DNA of 64,000 bases from Cardiobacteriaceae bacterium (GTDB lineage: Bacteria; Pseudomonadota; Gammaproteobacteria; Cardiobacteriales; Cardiobacteriaceae). The first letter of the stretch is position 1. Every line of letters begins with the position of its first letter. Shown piece after piece: positions 34,983 to 44,618 of the stretch. The notes beneath the pieces were generated by a model. That model was not told the origin of the DNA and did not search any database. It saw only the letters and a list, made by a program, of their open reading frames with translations. The stretch spans positions 1 to 64,000 of the forward strand of contig JAFUTP010000037.1 of the NCBI GenBank assembly GCA_017484165.1, read 5' to 3'. A program made the translations under genes and the position numbers.

Positions 34983-37900
34983 ATGTGTAGAAAGAACAGA
35001 TTAGTTGCGAAATTTTTTAGTTTTCTCCTTGCTTTTTTCTCTTGCTTGTTGATTTTTAATTTTTCCTTTGCCGACAATTTGAGCAAGGAAGAACAGCAGG
35101 CTTTGTCGAAATTTGCCGATGTTTTAGAAAATCCTAAACAGCGTGCGGCTTTGGTGCGGCATTTGCGGAATTTAGAAAGCACGGAAGATAAAAATAAAAA
35201 AACCGCGGATACGAAGAAAAATACGGATAAAACCGCAGCAAAAAGCGCGGAGAAAACCGATAAAACCGCGGGTAAGACGGATAAAAATACGGATAAAAAT
35301 ACGGATAAAACAACTGCAAAAACCGTTGATAAAACAGATAGCAATGAAGCTAAAAACGAGACGGCAACTAATCCAGAAACGGAAACCAAACATTTCAACT
35401 CATTAGAGCAATTGCAGGAAAAATCGCGCGAAAAAGAAAAAGCGGCACTGGATGAAGCGCGCGCTCGTGGTGAAGATGTTCCGCTACCGCGTTTGCCACC
35501 AGAACAACGCAAAGAAAAAGAACAGGCAAGTTCAGCAAAACCAGAGCCAGCAGCGCAAGCGGATAAAGCGCAAACGGATAAAGCTCAAACGGATAAAGAG
35601 AAGAAAGAAGAAAAAACTAAAAACAAAGCGCAGGAAAATCAAAAGAAAGTAGAAGAAACAAAGCCGCAAGCGGGTAAAGCAGCAGAAAAACAAGAAACAA
35701 AAGCCGAAAATCAAGAGCAGGGCGCGGACGAAGAACACGGGGAAGAAAAATCAGAAGAAGAGAAAAACGAAAACGCAGAAAACGCGCCCGCTGCCGTGCC
35801 GCCGCCATTGGAAAAAGTAACCGAAAAAGTTGCGGAAAACACCAAAGTTGCAATTAGCCACGCGGCGACCGTGCCGAAGAAAATTGTTGCCCTAGCAAGC
35901 AAAGTTGGCGGCACGATTTGGCAGCGTTTGAAAGCAAGCTGGCGGGCAATTACTCGCATCTTTACGGGAAAAGACTATCGCATTAAATCTCTGCAATGGT
36001 CGGAGATTGGGCAGGCTTTGGGATATGTTTTTGCGGTGATTTTGACGGTATTTCTTGCTTTCAAACTTGTCAATCGCTTGATGCGTAAGCTTTTTGTGAA
36101 ATTGGACAATTGGTCGCGAGAAGGAGCAAAAAGATTGCCCGCCTTGCTACGCCGAGTTTTGGCGATTTGCTGCGCGGTATCTTTGAATTTAGTCAATATT
36201 GCTCTGGCATCGGTTGCGGGTTACACACTCACGCTGTATATGCCCGATCCCAAGCATGAATTTGTCTCACAAGCAGCTTTATTTTTGAATTCTTTCATCA
36301 TTGTGGAAATGCTCAAAGTTTGTGCGGGAGCTTTGCTCCGCCACGATTACAGCGGACTGCGCCTCTTGCCAACGGAAAACAAAATCGCGGCATATTGGTA
36401 TGACTGGTTTGCGGTTGTGGTTAGCTTGGTTACTTACGGATTTTTATTTGTTGTGCCTTTGGTGGAGTTTCATTTCAGTTATTCCCTATCGCAGGCGGTT
36501 TCTTCATTGCTCGCGCTCGGCACATTTATTTATGCGGTAAGAATGGTGATTGCGCGCCAAAACAAGGTGCGGCAAGCGATTTTGAAAATGGCAAATCAAA
36601 GCCCGTATCGGATGACGAGATTTTTCCTGCGTCTTGTTGCGTATTTTTGGCTTTATGCCGCGCTTTTGTATTTTGTAATGCTGCTTTACATCACCTTGCA
36701 AACCAGTCAGAAACAAGCTTTGGCTTTGGTGTTGCGCGGTACATTCTTCTCGTTTTTAGTGCTAATTGCGGGATATTTACTGACCAGCACGGCATCGACG
36801 GTTATTCATAAAAAATTCTCTATCCGCAAAATGCCGCTCTTGTCCGCGCAAATTAACACTTACATTCCGCTGCTGATGCATCTTTTGCGTTTTACCGTCA
36901 TTGCCGCTGTGATTGCTAGTTTGTTTGCGATTTGGGGCGTTGCTGATGTGATGCACTGGTTTAAGCTCGGCGGTCGCACTTTGATGGCGAAATTAAACGG
37001 GATTATTTTTATTTTGTCGCTCGCGGTTGCGGTGCGGCTGATTTTTTACGCCATCATCGAGCCACGGCTGAATACGGAAGGTATGCCTGACCAACAAGCC
37101 GCTCGCCGTCATACGCTTTTGACCTTGGCACGCAACGCATTCGACATATTTATGGTCGCATTCGTGCTGGTGATGGTGCTTTCGGAAATCGGAATAAATC
37201 TTGGACCGTTAATCGCAGGTGCTGGGGTGCTTGGTTTAGCTATCGGTTTTGGGGCACAGACTTTGGTGAAGGATGTGATTACGGGAATATTTTTGCAGCT
37301 CGAAAATGCGATAAACACCAATGATTATGTGAAGGTCGATGGAATTGCTGGTTGGGCGGAGAAAATTTCTATTCGCTCGATAACTATCCGTGATTTGAAC
37401 GGTATTTCGCATCTGATACCGTTTTCCAGCGTAACGATTGTGTCTAACTATATGCGCGATTTCGCTTATCACACGGAGGAATACGGCATCGGTTACAACG
37501 AAGATATCGATCACGCCATTGCGGTGATGGGCGAGGCGTTCGCGGAATTGGTGGAAAGTGATTGCAAATATTTGATTTTGGACAAAATCGATATTCAAGG
37601 CGTGGTTTCATTTGGTGATAGCGCGGTGAATATTCGAGTGCGGATAAAAACTCTGCCTGGTAAGCAATGGGCGGTGGGGCGAGCTTATAACCGTCTTTTG
37701 AAAATTCATTTTGACCGTGCGGGAATTGAAATTCCTTATCCGCATCAAACCTTGTATTTCGGTGCGGATAAACAAGGGCAAGCAAATCCGATATTTGTGG
37801 CAAACAGTCAGGCGACTGTCGCATCAAGCGCGCAAAATACGGAAAAAGCATCTTTGATAAATCAAAGAATTTTGGATAAGGCTAGCAATAAAGGGCAAAT

Positions 37901-38036
37901 TGCAGCAAATCAAGCAAATATTGCGATTGCCCAAGCTGCCAATGAGCAAAATTCGCCGCTTGCGGATACTCCAACATTAAATATCGAAAAAACCGCGGAT
38001 GGGGCAATTAAAGTTAATTTACCTTCTGGCTTATAA
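34983..38036 (+). CDS. Large MscS-family mechanosensitive channel (YbiO-like)
   Basis: 1017 residues. A Sec signal peptide (KFFSFLLAFFSCLLIFNFSFA) is followed by a short helical region (KEEQQALSKFADVLENPKQRAALVRHLRNL) as in YbiO relatives, then some 200 residues rich in Lys/Glu/Ala with repeats such as DKNTDKNTDKTTAKT. Next come several transmembrane helices and the MscS pore and cytoplasmic domain: LGPLIAGAGVLGLAIGFGAQ, then VKDVITGIFLQLEN and GIAGWAEKISIRSITIRD. It releases solutes on hypo-osmotic shock. The charged periplasmic segment is longer than usual. No strong ribosome site precedes the ATG. Confidence 0.88.
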   Translation: MCRKNRLVAKFFSFLLAFFSCLLIFNFSFADNLSKEEQQALSKFADVLENPKQRAALVRHLRNLESTEDKNKKTADTKKNTDKTAAKSAEKTDKTAGKTDKNTDKNTDKTTAKTVDKTDSNEAKNETATNPETETKHFNSLEQLQEKSREKEKAALDEARARGEDVPLPRLPPEQRKEKEQASSAKPEPAAQADKAQTDKAQTDKEKKEEKTKNKAQENQKKVEETKPQAGKAAEKQETKAENQEQGADEEHGEEKSEEEKNENAENAPAAVPPPLEKVTEKVAENTKVAISHAATVPKKIVALASKVGGTIWQRLKASWRAITRIFTGKDYRIKSLQWSEIGQALGYVFAVILTVFLAFKLVNRLMRKLFVKLDNWSREGAKRLPALLRRVLAICCAVSLNLVNIALASVAGYTLTLYMPDPKHEFVSQAALFLNSFIIVEMLKVCAGALLRHDYSGLRLLPTENKIAAYWYDWFAVVVSLVTYGFLFVVPLVEFHFSYSLSQAVSSLLALGTFIYAVRMVIARQNKVRQAILKMANQSPYRMTRFFLRLVAYFWLYAALLYFVMLLYITLQTSQKQALALVLRGTFFSFLVLIAGYLLTSTASTVIHKKFSIRKMPLLSAQINTYIPLLMHLLRFTVIAAVIASLFAIWGVADVMHWFKLGGRTLMAKLNGIIFILSLAVAVRLIFYAIIEPRLNTEGMPDQQAARRHTLLTLARNAFDIFMVAFVLVMVLSEIGINLGPLIAGAGVLGLAIGFGAQTLVKDVITGIFLQLENAINTNDYVKVDGIAGWAEKISIRSITIRDLNGISHLIPFSSVTIVSNYMRDFAYHTEEYGIGYNEDIDHAIAVMGEAFAELVESDCKYLILDKIDIQGVVSFGDSAVNIRVRIKTLPGKQWAVGRAYNRLLKIHFDRAGIEIPYPHQTLYFGADKQGQANPIFVANSQATVASSAQNTEKASLINQRILDKASNKGQIAANQANIAIAQAANEQNSPLADTPTLNIEKTADGAIKVNLPSGL

Positions 38037-38152
38037 ATACCGATAACAGTGGAAAAAATAAAGGCGAAGAGGGTAGAAAAATAACTTGTAACTTAAATGC
38101 GGAATTTTTGATTTTTTTATAAAGCCAGTTGATAAATAAAGAGGAATAATTT

Positions 38153-39016
38153 ATGGCATATAAATACATCTTAAATTTATCTTGTCCTGACCGAACAGGG
38201 ATAGTTTGTGCAGTATCGGGATTTTTAAGCAGCTTGGATATAAATATTCTCTCTTCGGCGCAATATTTTGACCGCGAATCGGGAAAATTCTTTATGCGCG
38301 TTGAAGTTAGCAGCGAAGTAAATAAGCAGGAATTGCCCGAAATCGCAGAAAAATGGACGGAAATAGCGCAAAAATGGCGAATGCAATCACAATGGTTTGA
38401 TGCTGAAAAAAAAGCAAGAGTGCTGATTATGGTTTCCAAAGAGGGGCATTGCTTGAATGATTTGCTGTTTCAAGCCGCAGAAGGGCATTTGCCGATAGAA
38501 GTTATTGCGGTTGCGGGTAATCATGAAATTCTCAAACCATACGCTGATTTTTATCAAATACCTTTTTATTATTGGGCTTTAAATGGCAATAACGATGCAA
38601 ATAAAGTGCAGCAAGAGAGGAAATTAATTGATGCGGTAGAGCAATTAAATATCGATACCGTGGTATTAGCAAGATATATGCAAATACTTTCTCCGCAATT
38701 ATGTGCTTTTTTAGAAGGTCGAGCAATTAACATTCATCACTCATTTTTACCGAGTTTTAAGGGGGCAAAACCATATTATCAAGCCCACGCAAGAGGGGTC
38801 AAACTTATCGGTGCAACTGCTCATTATGTGAGCACTGATTTAGATGAGGGACCGATTATCGAGCAAGATGTAGCAAGGGTTCGGCATGATAAAACGGTGG
38901 AAGAATTGACCAGCATCGGCAATGATATTGAACGGATTGTTTTATCCAGAGCATTGCGTTGGCATGCTGAACATCGGGTGATAATTAACGGAAATAAAAC
39001 GGTTGTTTTTAATTAG
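38153..39016 (+). CDS. purU: Formyltetrahydrofolate deformylase
   Basis: Hydrolyses 10-formyl-THF to formate and THF, balancing one-carbon pools. Residues 1-80 are an ACT domain starting YILNLSCPDRTGIVCAVSGFL. The catalytic domain shows IEVIAVAGNHEILKPYAD, LARYMQILSPQLC, NIHHSFLPSFKGAKPYYQA with the catalytic His, and GATAHYVSTDLDEGPIIEQD with the catalytic Asp. 287 residues, normal. GAGGA before the ATG. First of a same-strand run to the esterase gene at 40469. Confidence 0.96.
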   Translation: MAYKYILNLSCPDRTGIVCAVSGFLSSLDINILSSAQYFDRESGKFFMRVEVSSEVNKQELPEIAEKWTEIAQKWRMQSQWFDAEKKARVLIMVSKEGHCLNDLLFQAAEGHLPIEVIAVAGNHEILKPYADFYQIPFYYWALNGNNDANKVQQERKLIDAVEQLNIDTVVLARYMQILSPQLCAFLEGRAINIHHSFLPSFKGAKPYYQAHARGVKLIGATAHYVSTDLDEGPIIEQDVARVRHDKTVEELTSIGNDIERIVLSRALRWHAEHRVIINGNKTVVFN

Positions 39017-39064
39017 TTTTAGGTTATTTTTTAAGTGTAAATAAAATTATTGGAGGAATAAAAT

Positions 39065-39520
39065 ATGACCGATAAAACAGCAATAATAGTGCAAAAAATA
39101 AAGTCGTTCAGTAAGAAAAAATCAAGCCTATGGTTGGTTTTGAGTATTGCAATTTTATTATTATTTACTATTTCTGCGCATTTACTTCGTTCTGATAATT
39201 TACCGAGTAAAGCCGCGGCGGAATTTATGAATAGCCTTTTGCAGGGAACTCCTGATGAAACCTTAAATAAACTATCTCCTAATGTCTTGGAAGGATTAAA
39301 TAAAGCCCAGAAAATCGCAAAATTGCAGGAATTTCGCAGTGGAATTTTGCAAGGCGATAAAGTGCAAAAAATTCAAAGTAAAAAGGCAAAATCAAAGGAT
39401 TTTGGAATTACCATCAGCGTGCCAGTAAAAATTGAATTAGAGCATAACGGTGCAATTCGTGAGCAAAAAGAGATAATAAAAATGCAATATATCAACAAAG
39501 AATGGAAAGTGTTGCTATAA
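39065..39520 (+). CDS. Unrecognised single-pass membrane protein, DUF4878-like
   Basis: 151 residues: a basic cytosolic N-terminus (KIKSFSKKKSSL), one transmembrane helix (WLVLSIAILLLFTISAHLL), then a small extracytoplasmic domain with KAAAEFMNSLLQGTPDETLNKL and a C-terminal IIKMQYINKEWKVLL. That layout (helix, then strands, ending with a WKV strand) resembles DUF4878/lumazine-binding-like SnoaL-type folds. GGAGGA gives a strong ribosome site. The role is unknown; it is probably co-transcribed with purU and the next gene. Confidence 0.6.
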   Translation: MTDKTAIIVQKIKSFSKKKSSLWLVLSIAILLLFTISAHLLRSDNLPSKAAAEFMNSLLQGTPDETLNKLSPNVLEGLNKAQKIAKLQEFRSGILQGDKVQKIQSKKAKSKDFGITISVPVKIELEHNGAIREQKEIIKMQYINKEWKVLL

Positions 39521-39554
39521 ATACTAATAATTATTATAAGTCGGAGAAGTTGTT

Positions 39555-39986
39555 ATGAAAGAATGTCTCGGTATTTCCGAAGTTGGATTTGCTGCTTATT
39601 TCGGTTTATTTTTGATAATTGCAGTTATTGCGGTCAATATCTTTTTTAATATTATGTTAATTAAGAAAGATAAATCTGCTTATTACTGGATTGGAATTTT
39701 ATTTGTTTATTTGATTGCAGGAGTTTTTGCTTTACTTCTGCGGCAAAATATAGAAGAAAAACATAGTCTCTTACTTTGTGCTAATGAACCGATAAATATC
39801 ATTGCAGGAATTTTAAAACCTGTTGTTTTAGTTTGTGAAGTCGCTTTTTTCTTTATTTTGATTAGCTTTATTTGCGTGGGGAGCTATAAAATTTTTAATC
39901 AAATTTTTGCGGCGAAAAATAGCGAAGAGGGTAAAAATAATAATATTGAAAATAACGGTAAGAGTGGCGATAGCGGAAACTCATAA
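39555..39986 (+). CDS. Small multi-span membrane protein of unknown function
   Basis: 143 residues with three predicted transmembrane helices (YFGLFLIIAVIAVNIFFNIM, YWIGILFVYLIAGVFALLL, VLVCEVAFFFILISFICVG). The Asn/Gly/Ser-rich C-terminal tail ends SGDSGNS. No recognised family. The ribosome site CGGAGAA is good, and the TAA stop shares its last A with the tadA ATG (TAATG), so tadA translation is coupled to it. Confidence 0.6.
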   Translation: MKECLGISEVGFAAYFGLFLIIAVIAVNIFFNIMLIKKDKSAYYWIGILFVYLIAGVFALLLRQNIEEKHSLLLCANEPINIIAGILKPVVLVCEVAFFFILISFICVGSYKIFNQIFAAKNSEEGKNNNIENNGKSGDSGNS

Positions 39987-40462
39987 TGCTGAAAATAAAC
40001 TCATTAGAGCAAGAAAAAATTTTTATGCAGGAGGCATTAAAAGCTGCCAAGCAAGCTTTTGATTTAGGGGAAATTCCCATCGGTGCAGTGGTTGTAAATA
40101 AAGACGGAGAGCTGATTGCAAGCGCATTTAACTCGACAATTAGAAATTGCGACCCGACCGCACACGCAGAAATTTTAGCTTTGCAAATGGCAGCAAAAAA
40201 CATCGGTAATTACCGTTTAAGCGAATGTTCTTTATTTGTAACGATTGAACCTTGTGTTATGTGTATCGGAGCAATAATACAGGCAAGAGTGCAAAATTTA
40301 TATTTCGGTGCAAATAACTTAAAAGGTGGAGCAGGGGGATCTTGTTTTGATTTATATCGTAATAAAGAATTAAATCATAGTTTATATTCGGTAAAATCAG
40401 GAATATTAGCAGAAGAGTGTAGAAATTTAATGCAGAATTTTTTTCAAAATAAAAGGAAATAA
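39986..40462 (+). CDS. tadA: tRNA adenosine(34) deaminase
   Basis: Deaminates A34 to inosine in tRNA-Arg(ACG). 158 residues with the zinc deaminase motifs: TAHAEILALQMAAK carrying HAE (zinc His and proton-shuttle Glu), and EPCVMCIGAIIQARV carrying PCxxC. FGANNLKGGAGGSCFDL is typical of TadA. The start codon overlaps the stop of the preceding membrane protein. Confidence 0.96.
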   Translation: MLKINSLEQEKIFMQEALKAAKQAFDLGEIPIGAVVVNKDGELIASAFNSTIRNCDPTAHAEILALQMAAKNIGNYRLSECSLFVTIEPCVMCIGAIIQARVQNLYFGANNLKGGAGGSCFDLYRNKELNHSLYSVKSGILAEECRNLMQNFFQNKRK

Positions 40463-40468
40463 GAGAAA

Positions 40469-41113
40469 ATGGTGTTAAAAAAATATTTTAATAGTGTAAT
40501 TTTTATTTTAATTTTATCGCTTATTTTTTTAGTCTCTTGCGGTAAAAATAAAGCTAATGCTTATTATCCAAAACTATCAAACAGTGCAACTATTTTAGCA
40601 TTAGGGGACTCACTTACCGAAGGTTATGGCGCATCAAAGGGTGCAGATTATCCAGCGCAACTCTCCCAAATTATAGGCATAAGAGTGGTAAATGGCGGAG
40701 TGAGTGGGGATACTAGTGAGCAGGCATTATCGCGCCTGTCGGGATTGATTAGTGATAAACCTGACTTAATAATTTTGTGCATTGGCGGCAATGATTTTTT
40801 GCGCAAAATTCCTGAAAGCGAGACGCGGCGAAATATTTCGGCAATTATCGAAAAATCGCAGCAGGAAAATATTCCGATTGTGATGGTCGCTGTGCCATAT
40901 CTTTCAATGTCGGCTGCTTTTGGTATGTTGCAAGAGCATAATTTGTATGATGATTTAGCGCAAAAGTATAACATTGCCTTACTGAAAGGTGCTTGGGCAG
41001 AAATTTTAGGCAATGAAAGATTGAAATCTGATCAAATTCACGCTAATGATCAAGGTTATCGCTTGTTTGCTGAAAAAGTTGCAAGTTTTTTGAAAGATAA
41101 TTCAATTATTTAA
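40469..41113 (+). CDS. tesA: SGNH/GDSL esterase-thioesterase (TesA-like), lipoprotein
   Basis: 214 residues. The signal peptide ends in a lipobox (FLVSC, about Cys24), so it is probably a membrane lipoprotein rather than free periplasmic TesA. The SGNH blocks are ALGDSLTEGYGA (catalytic Ser), NGGVSGDTSEQAL (Gly), ILCIGGNDFLR (Asn) and QIHANDQGYRLFAE (Asp-His equivalent: D-x-I-H-A). It hydrolyses acyl or aryl esters; the true substrate is unknown. AAGGAAATAAGAG precedes the start, 6 bases after tadA. Confidence 0.9.
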   Translation: MVLKKYFNSVIFILILSLIFLVSCGKNKANAYYPKLSNSATILALGDSLTEGYGASKGADYPAQLSQIIGIRVVNGGVSGDTSEQALSRLSGLISDKPDLIILCIGGNDFLRKIPESETRRNISAIIEKSQQENIPIVMVAVPYLSMSAAFGMLQEHNLYDDLAQKYNIALLKGAWAEILGNERLKSDQIHANDQGYRLFAEKVASFLKDNSII

Positions 41114-41119
41114 GACTAG

Positions 41120-41139
41120 CGGAGTATTTTTTTACTCCG
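41120..41139. terminator. Bidirectional terminator between tesA and the nucleotidase gene
   Basis: CGGAGTA pairs with TACTCCG around a six-T loop, followed by a T-rich tail ending in TTTTTT. It separates the plus-strand run from the minus-strand genes. Confidence 0.75.
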
Positions 41140-41167
41140 TTATGTTTATTTTTTCACACTGTTTTTG

Positions 41168-41686
41168 TTAAAACAGTAAGTTTTTTAATTCCGCAATTGC
41201 TTGTTTTGGATTTATAAATAATATCCCTGTGCCACCAGAATTTTTCCACTCTTCGATATTTATTTTTAAGTCATCGATGAGAAAATAACCTGCTCCACGG
41301 CAAAATTTATATTTTTCCTCACGGTAGCAAATATTTACTTTCACATCAGCGGATAAATGTTTTTTGCACCAAGCGATTTTATCTTCCTTGGCGGTCAAAA
41401 TATTCTTGTCTGGCTTGGGAATTGCCGATAAAATTTCTACTTTATTGCCGAAATTTTCCACTGCGAAATTAAATAAGTCTTGTGCAGCAAAAATCATATC
41501 TAGCTTGCGATAAAAATTGGGGACTTTGCTTAAATCTTGCCATAATTTTTCACTTAATGTTTTTTCGCGCGGTAAGTTGTAATCTGGTAATTGATAACCG
41601 CAAAATTTTTGCACTCCTCTATCAAAATCAGCTAAAACACCGTCTAAATCGATGTAAATTTTTTCTATTTTCTGCATTTTGACCAT
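41168..41686 (-). CDS. HAD-family 5'(3')-deoxyribonucleotidase-like phosphatase
   Basis: 172 residues of the NT5C-type HAD family. The catalytic DxD is IYIDLDGVLADFD (residues about 10-22). KVEILSAIPKPD carries motif II Ser, and GAGYFLIDDLKINIEEW carries motif IV Asp pair. Such enzymes dephosphorylate nucleotides, often dNMPs. Translation may start at the first ATG or at the fourth codon (MQKIEK). Located next to anmK, without an obvious pathway link. Confidence 0.85.
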   Translation of the reverse strand: MVKMQKIEKIYIDLDGVLADFDRGVQKFCGYQLPDYNLPREKTLSEKLWQDLSKVPNFYRKLDMIFAAQDLFNFAVENFGNKVEILSAIPKPDKNILTAKEDKIAWCKKHLSADVKVNICYREEKYKFCRGAGYFLIDDLKINIEEWKNSGGTGILFINPKQAIAELKNLLF

Positions 41687-41719
41687 AATTAGTGCTTGTT
41701 TAATTCACTTGTAGTTATT

Positions 41720-42853
41720 TTAATCTGGCAAATAAACCCCGCCTAGAGTGCATTTTTGCTTGGCTCCCGTAACCGTTGGAAGATTTGCATCTTTGCCCAT
41801 CATTCTTTGCCAAGCAAGCCAAGCAAAGCAAAATGCCTCAAAAAATTGATTGTCGTAGCCGTCAATTTCAATATCAGAGATTTGCCAATCGGGGAGATTG
41901 GCGCGAATTCTTTCCATTAAAAATTTATTTTTTGCCCCACCGCCAGCTACTTTTACTGCGCCGCTGGGAAATGGTGCGAGTTCTTTTTGTAAGACAATTG
42001 ACAGCATTTCGACCAAAGTGCAGGCGATATTTGCATCTTGTGCTAAATCTTGGATATTTGCTATCTCTTTGATTTTATTGAGTTTTTCATCGAGCCAAGC
42101 GGGGTTGAAATATTCTCTTCCCGTGCTCTTCGGCGGTTTTTGCACAATAAATTCATCGCGTAGAAAACTGTCAAGTAGTTCGGGAATAATTTTTCCAGAT
42201 TTAGCAAAATTGCCATCGCGGTCGAATTTTTCTCCAAGATTTTTTTCGGCTAAATAATCCAGCAGGAGATTGCCGACAGAAATGTCATAGCCGATTGTCG
42301 CTTGATTTTGTTGGATAACCGAAATATTGGCAATACCGCCGATGTTTAATACTACCGTTGTGGAATAATTCGAGTGCTGATAAAGCTCCTGATGAAAACG
42401 CGGCACGAGCGGTGCGCCTTGTCCGCCAAAAGCGATATCTTTACGGCGAAAATCGGCTACAACGGGAATTTGCGTTTGCACGGCAACGATATTGGGATTG
42501 CCGAGTTGCAGTGAACAGCGGCTATTTGTCTCGATTTTGTGATACACCGTCTGACCGTGTAAGCCGATAGCTTGGATATTTTTCGCTGAAATGTCGTTCT
42601 TTGTAAGCGTTTTGTTGATGCTTTGTGCGTAAATTTCCCCGAGTTCTTGGTCAATTTGAGCGATTTTTGAGATTGGCAGTGCTTTATTGTTTGCAATATC
42701 AAGAATATCGGCACGCAGTTGGACGGGAAAATCAAAACTTTCCTGGGCGATGATTTGCCATTTCTCTGCAAAATTGCAAACCGCGACATCAACACCGTCC
42801 AAGCTAGTGCCTGACATTACGCCGATATAAAGATTATTGAATACTTCTTGCAT
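41720..42853 (-). CDS. anmK: Anhydro-N-acetylmuramic acid kinase
   Basis: Peptidoglycan recycling: phosphorylates and opens anhydro-MurNAc to MurNAc-6-P. Signatures are GVMSGTSLDGVDVAVCNF, GLHGQTVYHK, VVADFRRKDIAFGGQGAPLVP and FPSGAVKVAGGGAKN. The start at 42851-42853 (MQEVFNN) leaves an AAAGGTG at correct distance; the frame extends seven codons upstream into the symporter gene but without support. 377 residues. It starts four bases after the symporter stop, so the symporter and kinase form an operon, hinting that the symporter could import a recycled cell-wall sugar. Confidence 0.96.
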   Translation of the reverse strand: MQEVFNNLYIGVMSGTSLDGVDVAVCNFAEKWQIIAQESFDFPVQLRADILDIANNKALPISKIAQIDQELGEIYAQSINKTLTKNDISAKNIQAIGLHGQTVYHKIETNSRCSLQLGNPNIVAVQTQIPVVADFRRKDIAFGGQGAPLVPRFHQELYQHSNYSTTVVLNIGGIANISVIQQNQATIGYDISVGNLLLDYLAEKNLGEKFDRDGNFAKSGKIIPELLDSFLRDEFIVQKPPKSTGREYFNPAWLDEKLNKIKEIANIQDLAQDANIACTLVEMLSIVLQKELAPFPSGAVKVAGGGAKNKFLMERIRANLPDWQISDIEIDGYDNQFFEAFCFAWLAWQRMMGKDANLPTVTGAKQKCTLGGVYLPD

Positions 42854-42857
42854 TTTT

Positions 42858-44231
42858 TTACACCTTTTCGGCAAGAAAATGGCTCTCTTTCCTGCTTAAA
42901 TGAAGTATCAGTTTTCCGATTAAGCAGAAAAAAACGGCTAAAACTATTCCGAAAGTGGAATAGATTTTTTTATCAAATATTCCGCCTGCATCCAAAATTG
43001 CCCCCAACGCGCTGATTAGTCCCAAGCTAGAACCAGCAATCATTGCTAGTAGCACGCAAGTCTTATTGATTTTGCCCTGACAAATGAGCGTGAAAAATAA
43101 GGGTATGGCAACTCCACCGACAAATAAATCGTTGGCAGCGAAGAAATAATCCAAAATTGCCTTACCCTTTGTGGCTAAAAATAGGGCTATTGCGGCAAAA
43201 AATATGGTGGATATGCGGTAAAAAAGTAGCTTGTTGGTCTTAATTATGTCGTGTGCAAATACACTTGTTGAGGTAATTAACACCGTATCGGCAGAAGAAA
43301 CAATTGCGCTTAATAATCCAAGTAGCAAAATTATTCCTAAAATTGGTGGTAATTCATAAAAAAGACTATGAGTTAATAAGCTCTTGGGATTAGTTTCTGG
43401 ACTTGAAAAATTCAATGTAAGGAATGCAATTAACACAATCAAAAATGCCGATAATGCGATAAATACCGCTCCTAAAATTGCCCCCTTGATGGCAGTTTTT
43501 TCATCTCTTGCAGATAAAATTCGGGAAAATAACATCGGGTCGATAATGTAACTAATACCGACAAAAATCAAATAATAGAAGATATTATTTATACCAAAAT
43601 TGCTATTGGTCAAGTGCCAATCAATGCTTGTAAGATAATTAAAATCGGTTTTTGAGAAGAGAAAAATCATGGATAAAATAAAACTTATTAGCAATATTAA
43701 ATATTGATAAACATCACTTTTGATGACGCTCATTTGACCGCCTAATGCGGTGTAAATTGCAATGAGAAATACGGCTGAAATTAGCGCGCTAATATTGCTT
43801 ATACCGAATACTTCAAGTATTGCGGCAGCTGCGGAAAATTGCGCTGCCAAAATTGCCGTCCAAGCAAGGGAAATGATGATTGCAGCTATGATTGCGGCTT
43901 GTTTGGAAATATATTTTTCCATAATTTGCGGCAAAGTTAAAGCTTCCGTTCGACGCACAATTTTGGCAAAAAATAAAGCAAGAATTACTAAACCAATCGC
44001 TCCTGACAATAGATACCAAATTGCGGGAAAACCGTTTTTTGCCACATCTGCGACAAGTCCGATAGTTGCCGTTCCACCGATACAAGTAGCGGTAATTGAA
44101 AAACCTGTTTGAAAAACACCTGATCTGCGATTTGCAACTAAAAAATGTTTTAAGTCTTGTTTTTTGCGAAAATCTAAATAGGCGATATAAATTAGAATGA
44201 GGCTATAAATTGATAAGATGAATAAAGCCAT
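42858..44231 (-). CDS. Sodium:solute symporter family permease
   Basis: 457 residues with about 12-13 hydrophobic helices. Family features include the early FQTGFSITATCIGGTATIG (SSS helix 1 breaks) and GFPAIWYLLSGAIGLV, and a later SADTVLITSTSVFAHDIIK resembling the helix carrying the Na+ site. The substrate cannot be told from sequence; the family includes sugar, sialic acid, proline and pantothenate carriers. Its tight link to anmK suggests a sugar. AAGGAAG precedes the ATG. Confidence 0.88.
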   Translation of the reverse strand: MALFILSIYSLILIYIAYLDFRKKQDLKHFLVANRRSGVFQTGFSITATCIGGTATIGLVADVAKNGFPAIWYLLSGAIGLVILALFFAKIVRRTEALTLPQIMEKYISKQAAIIAAIIISLAWTAILAAQFSAAAAILEVFGISNISALISAVFLIAIYTALGGQMSVIKSDVYQYLILLISFILSMIFLFSKTDFNYLTSIDWHLTNSNFGINNIFYYLIFVGISYIIDPMLFSRILSARDEKTAIKGAILGAVFIALSAFLIVLIAFLTLNFSSPETNPKSLLTHSLFYELPPILGIILLLGLLSAIVSSADTVLITSTSVFAHDIIKTNKLLFYRISTIFFAAIALFLATKGKAILDYFFAANDLFVGGVAIPLFFTLICQGKINKTCVLLAMIAGSSLGLISALGAILDAGGIFDKKIYSTFGIVLAVFFCLIGKLILHLSRKESHFLAEKV

Positions 44232-44297
44232 AGTTCTTCCTTGATTATTTATAAAATAATTGTTTAATAGAGTAATTGTAATTTTTTATACTGTTAT

Positions 44298-44579
44298 CTA
44301 TTCAGATTTAAACTCTTGTAGTTCTTCTTTTGCACCGTTTTGCATTAAAATTTTCACCTTTTGCTCTGCTTGCTCTAATGCGCTTCGGCATTCGGAGATT
44401 ATTTTTACTCCTTTTTCATATTCTTTTAATGCAACTTCTAGTGAAACTTCGCCTGTTTCGAGTTTGCGCAAAATTTCCTCTAATCGTTGCAGATTTTTTT
44501 CATAATTTTTGAGATTAGCGTTTTTGTTGGAAATTTCTCGTTCTTCAGGAGAAGTTAGTAAATCGTTTTGCTGGTTCAT
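44298..44579 (-). CDS. xseB: Exodeoxyribonuclease VII small subunit
   Basis: 93 residues; the coiled-coil subunit of ExoVII, a single-strand DNA exonuclease. YEKNLQRLEEILRKLETGEVS, then LEVALKEYEKGVKIISECR and SALEQAEQKVKIL are the family pattern. There is a 20-residue polar N-terminal extension. The large subunit XseA and ispA, often adjacent, are not here. Confidence 0.93.
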   Translation of the reverse strand: MNQQNDLLTSPEEREISNKNANLKNYEKNLQRLEEILRKLETGEVSLEVALKEYEKGVKIISECRSALEQAEQKVKILMQNGAKEELQEFKSE

Positions 44580-44618
44580 TTTTTAACTCATAGTTGGTAG
44601 GCAAAAAATATTATTCGT

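Noticed and set aside
34901-35512. 203-residue minus-strand frame with Ser/Val/Leu/Phe repeats
   Set aside because: Antisense shadow of the Lys/Glu-rich repeat of the MscS-type gene; no ribosome site and improbable composition.
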